Part shown: positions 37,441-41,411 of the stretch, one piece after another
Layout of the letters: every line of letters starts with the position of its first letter
Numbering within the stretch: position 1 is the first letter of the stretch
Origin: a gamma proteobacterium symbiont of Ctena orbiculata
Lineage (GTDB): Bacteria; Pseudomonadota; Gammaproteobacteria; Chromatiales; Chromatiaceae
Direction of reading: 5' to 3'
Assembly (NCBI GenBank): GCA_003094555.1
Contig: NATW01000103.1
Coordinates: 1-41,411, forward strand
DNA: 41,411 bases
Position numbers and translations under genes: made by a program
Notes under the pieces: generated by a model
What the model was told of the DNA's origin: nothing
The model's input: only the letters and a program-made list of their open reading frames with translations
Databases searched by the model: none

Positions 37441-37683
37441 TCAGTAACTGTCGATCAGCCCGGCGATGGCCAGGACCAGTATCGCGCCTGCCGTTGCAGT
37501 GATCAATGACCCAATCACCCCACTGTTGTCGATGGTAAAAAATTCAAAAAGATAACCCCCGATTAACGCCCCCAGAACCCCGAACGTCAGGTTAGCCAGC
37601 AAGCCAAGGCTAGGGCCTTCCATGATCAGTCCGGCCAACCAGCCGGCAACAAGGCCAAGTAAAAGAAAAATCAGCGCACTCAC
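37441..37683 (-). CDS. GlsB/YeaQ/YmgE family stress-associated membrane protein
   Basis: An 80-residue, glycine-rich hydrophobic protein with three membrane segments (about 3-20, 28-46 and 58-77). The block GLVAGWLAGLIM and the run NLTFGVLGALIGGYLF are typical of the transglycosylase-associated family. The molecular function is not known; members are often induced by general or acid stress. The start is GTG at 37683 with a weak ribosome site, and no better alternative exists. It lies 56 bases upstream of the MscS-type gene on the same strand. Confidence 0.88.
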   Translation of the reverse strand: MSALIFLLLGLVAGWLAGLIMEGPSLGLLANLTFGVLGALIGGYLFEFFTIDNSGVIGSLITATAGAILVLAIAGLIDSY

Positions 37684-37875
37684 GATCGCCGAAGCCCCTT
37701 GACTTCACTCAGTGCAGCTTAGGGCAATCCCTGCACAGGAATAAACCCAGCACCTGTGAAGAATTGTTAAATCAAGATTTCAAACACCGGCCGTCTACAG
37801 ATCATCCATGTCCAATCCAGGGTAAAATATCTCAGATGTATACTAAGGTTATGATGTGAGATCAGAGAACAAGCC

Positions 37876-38214
37876 ATGTCTGTAGTATTGGAATTCAGTG
37901 TATTCCCGCTTGATAGGGGAGTCAGCGTCAGCGAGGAAGTGAGCCAGGTAATCGAGATGATCCACAATAGTGGCGTCGAATACCAACTGACAGCGATGGG
38001 TACATTGATCGAAACCGCACATCTCGACGATGCCCTCGCGATTGTTGAAAAGGCAACACAGCTCATTCACAGCACTGGATGCAAACGCGTCTATGCCGCG
38101 GTAAAAATAGACAGCTGCCCCACCAGAGAACATGGCCTGCGGGGAAAAATACGATCGATTCAGGATCGGTTAGGGGATATCAATCTCAATCCAGGTATTG
38201 AATCTGAACAGTAG
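37876..38214 (+). CDS. MTH1187/YkoF-type thiamine-binding protein
   Basis: A 112-residue protein of the MTH1187 (DUF77) fold, a ferredoxin-like domain that binds thiamine or a related molecule. The blocks VVLEFSVFPLDRGVSVSEEVSQ and YQLTAMGTLIETAHLDDAL match the family start, and RVYAAVKID the last strand. There is no transporter next to it and no TPP riboswitch that I can see. The stop lies 40 bases before the HugZ-like gene on the same strand, so they may be cotranscribed. Confidence 0.85.
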   Translation: MSVVLEFSVFPLDRGVSVSEEVSQVIEMIHNSGVEYQLTAMGTLIETAHLDDALAIVEKATQLIHSTGCKRVYAAVKIDSCPTREHGLRGKIRSIQDRLGDINLNPGIESEQ

Positions 38215-38254
38215 AGTCTCAAAACTTGAACTGAACAACCGCGAGAAGAATAAA

Positions 38255-38980
38255 ATGAATACCGAATCGTCAACGGATGAGTTGTTGCAAGACATTGGGA
38301 GAATCTGGTCGGAGAGCTATCACGGCATACTGTCCACTCATTCACTAAAATATCAAGGTTACCCCTTCGGTTCTCTGTTACCCATTTGTCGTGATACAAA
38401 GGGCAACCTGCTGTTGCTGATTTCTCACCTCGCACAACATACTAGAAACCTCGAGAATGACCCTCGCTGTTCTCTGACATTAATTGAACAGGGTGGCGGC
38501 GACGTACAGCAACTGACCCGCCTCACCTGTCTGGCACAGGCGGAAGCGGTTAACTCAACCGCAGCAGCAGAACGTTATTTTCGCTTCTACCCGGATACAC
38601 GCCGCTATCAGAAAGAGCTCAATTTCCAATTTTACCGACTAGCCATAAAACACTTCTACTATATTGGCGGCTTCGGATCCGCCCGTTGGTTCGATCCGAG
38701 TCGAATACAGCTTCCGATCCCCTTTTCCACTGCGGATGAAGCGGAACTACTCTACCAGTTGAATTCCCACAACCACGATCTGCTAAGACAGCTGCTCGAT
38801 AGCAATGGCATGCCAACCGGTACCGCCATTGAGGCGGTTGGCTGTGATCCTTCCGGTTTGGATGTTCGCTTCGCTCAAGAGTTGAAACGCCTCCAATTTA
38901 AAACCAGTTTTGGTGATAAATCGGCATACCTGCAGCATATCGATACAACAAACAGGGATTCCGCATCTCCCAGCACCTAG
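38255..38980 (+). CDS. HugZ-like pyridoxamine 5'-phosphate oxidase-fold protein
   Basis: A 241-residue protein with an N-terminal split-barrel domain of the pyridoxamine-phosphate oxidase type (about 10-165) and a C-terminal DUF2470 domain (about 170-232). The block GYPFGSLLPICRDTKGNLLLLISHLAQHTRNL is diagnostic. Relatives bind flavin or heme; HugZ degrades heme. I place the start at ATG 38255, because GAGAAG lies about seven bases upstream; the frame extends further up only through a TTG. No heme-uptake genes are nearby, so heme use is a family inference. Confidence 0.87.
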   Translation: MNTESSTDELLQDIGRIWSESYHGILSTHSLKYQGYPFGSLLPICRDTKGNLLLLISHLAQHTRNLENDPRCSLTLIEQGGGDVQQLTRLTCLAQAEAVNSTAAAERYFRFYPDTRRYQKELNFQFYRLAIKHFYYIGGFGSARWFDPSRIQLPIPFSTADEAELLYQLNSHNHDLLRQLLDSNGMPTGTAIEAVGCDPSGLDVRFAQELKRLQFKTSFGDKSAYLQHIDTTNRDSASPST

Positions 38981-39092
38981 TTTTACCAGCCTATAACCCG
39001 GTTTTTCCTAGGGTGGAAATAGGTCGGCATTTCACATTAAACTTCCCCTCAATAATAACCAACCTTTTTACTTGGTAGTAGGAGCAGGCAAA

Positions 39093-39392
39093 ATGAGTAC
39101 AGCTATTCCTGATCGTGACGGAGATGGTTATCTCACCGATATGAACGCATGGACCCCGGACGTGGCCAGAGCTATGGCGGAAGCCGACGAATATGATCTC
39201 ACCGATGAGAAATGGGATCATATTCTGAAAGCCAGGGAGTATTATGATGAGTTCAATGTGGTGCCACCGATCCGCAAGTTCTCCAAATATCTTGGCGCCG
39301 ACAAAAAGGCCATGTTCGAACTCTGGCTGACGGGACCGATGAAGCCGATTACAAAATATGGTGGATTGCCTAAACCCACCGGTTGCGTCTAA
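39093..39392 (+). CDS. DsrC/TusE-family sulfur-carrier protein with a single C-terminal cysteine
   Basis: A 99-residue protein of the DsrC/TusE family, which carries sulfur as a persulfide on a flexible C-terminal arm. The end PKPTGCV keeps the penultimate cysteine C98, while the position of the second DsrC cysteine, eleven residues before, is T87 (KPITKYGG). That is the TusE-type arrangement used in tRNA thiolation, not the two-cysteine dissimilatory DsrC. The tusBCD partners are absent here, so it may be a stand-alone DsrC-like protein, as sulfur bacteria often have several. ATG 39093 is preceded by AGGAG. A perfect palindrome follows the stop. Confidence 0.88.
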   Translation: MSTAIPDRDGDGYLTDMNAWTPDVARAMAEADEYDLTDEKWDHILKAREYYDEFNVVPPIRKFSKYLGADKKAMFELWLTGPMKPITKYGGLPKPTGCV

Positions 39393-39404
39393 TCTAATAA
39401 TCAA

Positions 39405-39426
39405 CCGGTGCGGCCTGCCGCACCGG
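39405..39426. repeat. Perfect GC-rich palindrome
   Basis: CCGGTGCGGC-CT-GCCGCACCGG lies 13 bases after the DsrC-like gene. The core GGTGCGGC-NN-GCCGCACC is identical to the inner module of the element at 8554-8747, here without the AT-rich arms. It could act as a terminator, though no T run follows, or be a solo REP-like copy. Confidence 0.7.
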
Positions 39427-39523
39427 ACCCCGGGAAATACAGCTCCACAGCCATCCCACCGGGCTTCCCCCTATATCATCCCTCCGTTAACATAGCCGGC
39501 TTTGCCGACCGGAAAAGGGTGAT

Positions 39524-40726
39524 ATGACCTCAACCACACTGCTTGGCCAACTCGACGACCTGCATGCAATGCAGATCGATCTGCTGACCTCCATACCCGC
39601 TGAGGATTGCGCCAGACGCTTTCACCCCCAACTCGCCTCCCTGAACTGGTATTTTGGTCGCGGTGTCTACCTGGAACTCCTATGGCTCAGAGAGCACCTG
39701 GAAAACGATCACGACCTGTCCATGAGAGTAGAGCCACTCTTTACCTCAAACGAGTTGTCCCTGGATCAACAATGTAACCAGTTGCCACCGGTTGAACACC
39801 TCATCAACTGGGCTTCAGAGATTCATAGTGAACATCTGCGCCGACTCGCCACGCCATCAGCCCTGCCTGATCATCCCTGGCTCCAACATGATCGACTCGT
39901 CTGGTACCTGCTGCAAGAGCAGGCAAAACTCTACGAAGCCATGTTGACGGTCTTAAACCAGCGATCACTGCAAGCACAGGATCAAAATTATCTTTGCAGG
40001 GAAGCACTCGAGCCCGCGGCACCCTACTGGGAAACCAGAGAGATCTCCCAAGGCCACTATCGCATTGGCGCACGCAACGACCCGCGTGCGTACGATAACG
40101 AACTGCCGCCACAAGCCGTTGAACTGAGTAGTTTCCGCATCGCATTAACACCGGTCTCGAATGCACAATACCTCAGTTTCATGCAGGCAGCCGGTTACAG
40201 CACCAAATCTCTTTGGAGCGACGAAGGCTGGCAATGGCTGAATCAAAATGGACAGCAACACCCGGAGTATTGGCGGCAGGATCAAACCGGGGGCTGGTAT
40301 GAAGTGGCCATAAATGGAAATGCCCATCTTCCTCCCGATGATCCGGTCAGCGGCATCTCCCTCTATGAGGCTCAAGCCTTCTGCAACTGGATAGACCGGG
40401 CTGGTGGTGAATTTTCAGGTGCCGTGATACAGCATGAGTATCAATGGGAGTTAGCCGTCCGCACAGGTGTGGTGAGTCAGACAGGACGCGCTTGGGAGTG
40501 GTGCAGTAACGGATTCCACCACTATCCCTCATTCCAACCCTTTCCGGACGCCATTGACTCACCCCACAACGGGAATGAAAATCACTATTCCCTGCGCGGT
40601 GCCAGTCTGCACACTCAACCCATACTGCGGCGCGCCAGTTTCCGCCATTGGGCCCTGCCGTCTGACCACCATCAGTTCACCGGCGTACGGCTGGTCTTTC
40701 CCGCCCGTCATGAATGGAGTTCCTAG
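39524..40726 (+). CDS. EgtB-like protein (DinB plus FGE-sulfatase domains) lacking iron-ligand histidines
   Basis: A 400-residue protein with an N-terminal DinB-like four-helix domain (about 5-150) and a C-terminal formylglycine-enzyme/EgtB domain (about 180-395; FRIALTPVSNAQYLSFM, GRAWEWCSNGFHHYP and FTGVRLVF are visible). Homologues such as EgtB, OvoA and SenA use iron bound by a WHxGH-type histidine and an HxxxHxE motif. Here the matching places read LNWYFGRG and LLQEQAKLYE, with no histidine. The enzyme is therefore probably not an ordinary sulfoxide synthase. No egtD is nearby. AAGGG precedes ATG 39524. The stop codon TAG (40724-40726) lies in the target site of a miniature transposon. 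Confidence 0.82.
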   Translation: MTSTTLLGQLDDLHAMQIDLLTSIPAEDCARRFHPQLASLNWYFGRGVYLELLWLREHLENDHDLSMRVEPLFTSNELSLDQQCNQLPPVEHLINWASEIHSEHLRRLATPSALPDHPWLQHDRLVWYLLQEQAKLYEAMLTVLNQRSLQAQDQNYLCREALEPAAPYWETREISQGHYRIGARNDPRAYDNELPPQAVELSSFRIALTPVSNAQYLSFMQAAGYSTKSLWSDEGWQWLNQNGQQHPEYWRQDQTGGWYEVAINGNAHLPPDDPVSGISLYEAQAFCNWIDRAGGEFSGAVIQHEYQWELAVRTGVVSQTGRAWEWCSNGFHHYPSFQPFPDAIDSPHNGNENHYSLRGASLHTQPILRRASFRHWALPSDHHQFTGVRLVFPARHEWSS

Positions 40727-40858
40727 GGCCTGTTAACACTAATCCAACAGCCTCAGCCCTCCGGGTTGCGCCCCGAAGGAAGTGCCTTTGGGGTGCGCCT
40801 TGATTGGCGCTTTTTCAGGTACAACAGAGCCTATTGGATTAGTGTTAACAGGCCCTAG
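40723..40858. mobile_element. 128-base MITE with CTAG target duplication
   Basis: Terminal inverted repeats GGCCTGTTAACACTAATCC (40727-40747 and 40834-40854, 21 identical bases, with similarity beyond) enclose a 128-base unit. It is flanked on both sides by CTAG (40723-40726 and 40855-40858). A four-base YTAR duplication is a habit of the IS5 group, so a non-autonomous relative of an IS5-type element is likely. The interior has no coding capacity. The left CTAG contains the stop codon of the EgtB-like gene. Confidence 0.82.
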
Positions 40859-40979
40859 GGAACTGAATTCACCAATTCAGGCACACACCCCACATATAAG
40901 AACAAATCAATTAAAGAATCAGGTAAAACTGCCACCAAACCGGTTAGAGAAGTTGTATTTAGAGGTAGTTGTGTTTCTC

Positions 40980-41216
40980 ATGGGTATTAATTCGATTACA
41001 GGACCGGCACTTCAGGGGATTCAAAAGGGATTCCAGGGGATGCGTCGCGTGGCTTCGGAGATCGCCAGCACCCAGCAGACCACTCAAGCCAAGCCGACAG
41101 ATCTCTCCCGTGCGATGGTTGAACTGCAGCAACATGCCAACCAAACCAAGGCACAGGTAAAGACCCTGAAGACCGCCAATGAGCTGATCGGTACACTGAT
41201 TGATGAACGTGTATAG
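40980..41216 (+). CDS. Minimal flagellar-rod-like small protein
   Basis: A 78-residue protein starting MGINSITGPALQGIQKGFQG. The first 30 residues resemble the N-terminal helix of flagellar rod and hook proteins (GxxAxxxGxxxxxxRxxxVASxIA pattern, here MRRVASEIAS). The last 40 (TDLSRAMVELQQHANQTKAQ and KTLKTANELIGTLIDERV) resemble the C-terminal rod helix, which in FlgB/FlgC/FlgE-type proteins ends with AxVIKTADEMLGTLLDL-like sequence. The central domain is missing entirely. The frame is open further upstream through the MITE, but ATG 40980, with GAGG some 14 bases before it, gives the conserved beginning. No other flagellar gene is in the window. It is convergent with nadC. Confidence 0.72.
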   Translation: MGINSITGPALQGIQKGFQGMRRVASEIASTQQTTQAKPTDLSRAMVELQQHANQTKAQVKTLKTANELIGTLIDERV

Positions 41217-41224
41217 GGGTGTTG

Positions 41225-41411
<187 letters not shown>

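Noticed and set aside
40782-41216. Longer 144-residue version of the rod-like small protein
   Set aside because: The extra 66 residues would be encoded partly by the MITE and the spacer, and show no family resemblance. ATG 40980 fits the conserved start.

Overview
The window looks like a chromosomal segment of a gammaproteobacterium, most likely a Chromatiales-type or sulfur-oxidising lineage. This rests on familiar gammaproteobacterial gene groups (rluD-pgeF beside a divergent bamD, pilS-pilR-pilA-pilB-pilC-pilD-coaE, an enteric-like ilvD), a DsrC/TusE-family protein and a DNR-like Crp/Fnr regulator. The lineage is inferred from gene content; no rRNA is present. I saw no tRNA, rRNA, CRISPR array or intact transposase gene.

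Region 1 (1-9.0 kb) is housekeeping: the start of an unidentified gene, UDP-glucose dehydrogenase, an acyltransferase, def, gcvR, pgeF, rluD, bamD, then a glnB-nadE pair that links the nitrogen signal PII with NAD synthesis. Region 2 (8.8-18.6 kb) is a type IV pilus locus: a small PP0621-type protein, the PilS-PilR two-component system, a sigma-54 promoter, two tandem near-identical major pilin genes, the PilB ATPase, the PilC platform protein and the PilD prepilin peptidase, followed by coaE. PilR, the sigma-54 promoter and the pilins form a self-consistent regulatory circuit.

Region 3 (18.7-22.3 kb) is an AT-rich block with one 995-residue membrane protein fused to a spermidine-synthase-like domain. 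It looks like an insertion between coaE and clpB. Region 4 (22.3-30.5 kb) holds clpB with a good sigma-32 promoter, a 0.7-kb repeat-rich spacer, purK-purE, a Crp/Fnr regulator, a small lipoprotein and ilvD. The spacer carries 32-bp inverted repeats and a duplicated copy of the 3' end of purE.

Region 5 (30.6-37.7 kb) is an envelope and signalling region: an OmpR-type regulator, a secreted LysM-FecR protein and a CHASE2 histidine kinase that together look like a sensory system, then an OmpA-family protein with calcium-binding repeats, a small MscS-type channel and a GlsB/YeaQ protein. Region 6 (37.8-41.4 kb) is a row of small accessory genes: thiamine-binding protein, HugZ-like flavin/heme protein, a one-cysteine DsrC-like protein, and an EgtB-like protein without the usual iron-binding histidines whose stop codon lies in the target site of a 128-bp miniature transposon. 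A minimal flagellar-rod-like protein and the end of nadC follow.

The least expected features are non-coding. One is a family of intergenic elements with AT-rich terminal repeats and internal GGTGCGGC palindromes, including a copy that carries a fragment of purE. The other is the miniature transposon at 40.7 kb. Among proteins, the minimal rod-like protein, the His-less EgtB homologue and the LysM-FecR/CHASE2/OmpR system deserve a second look.
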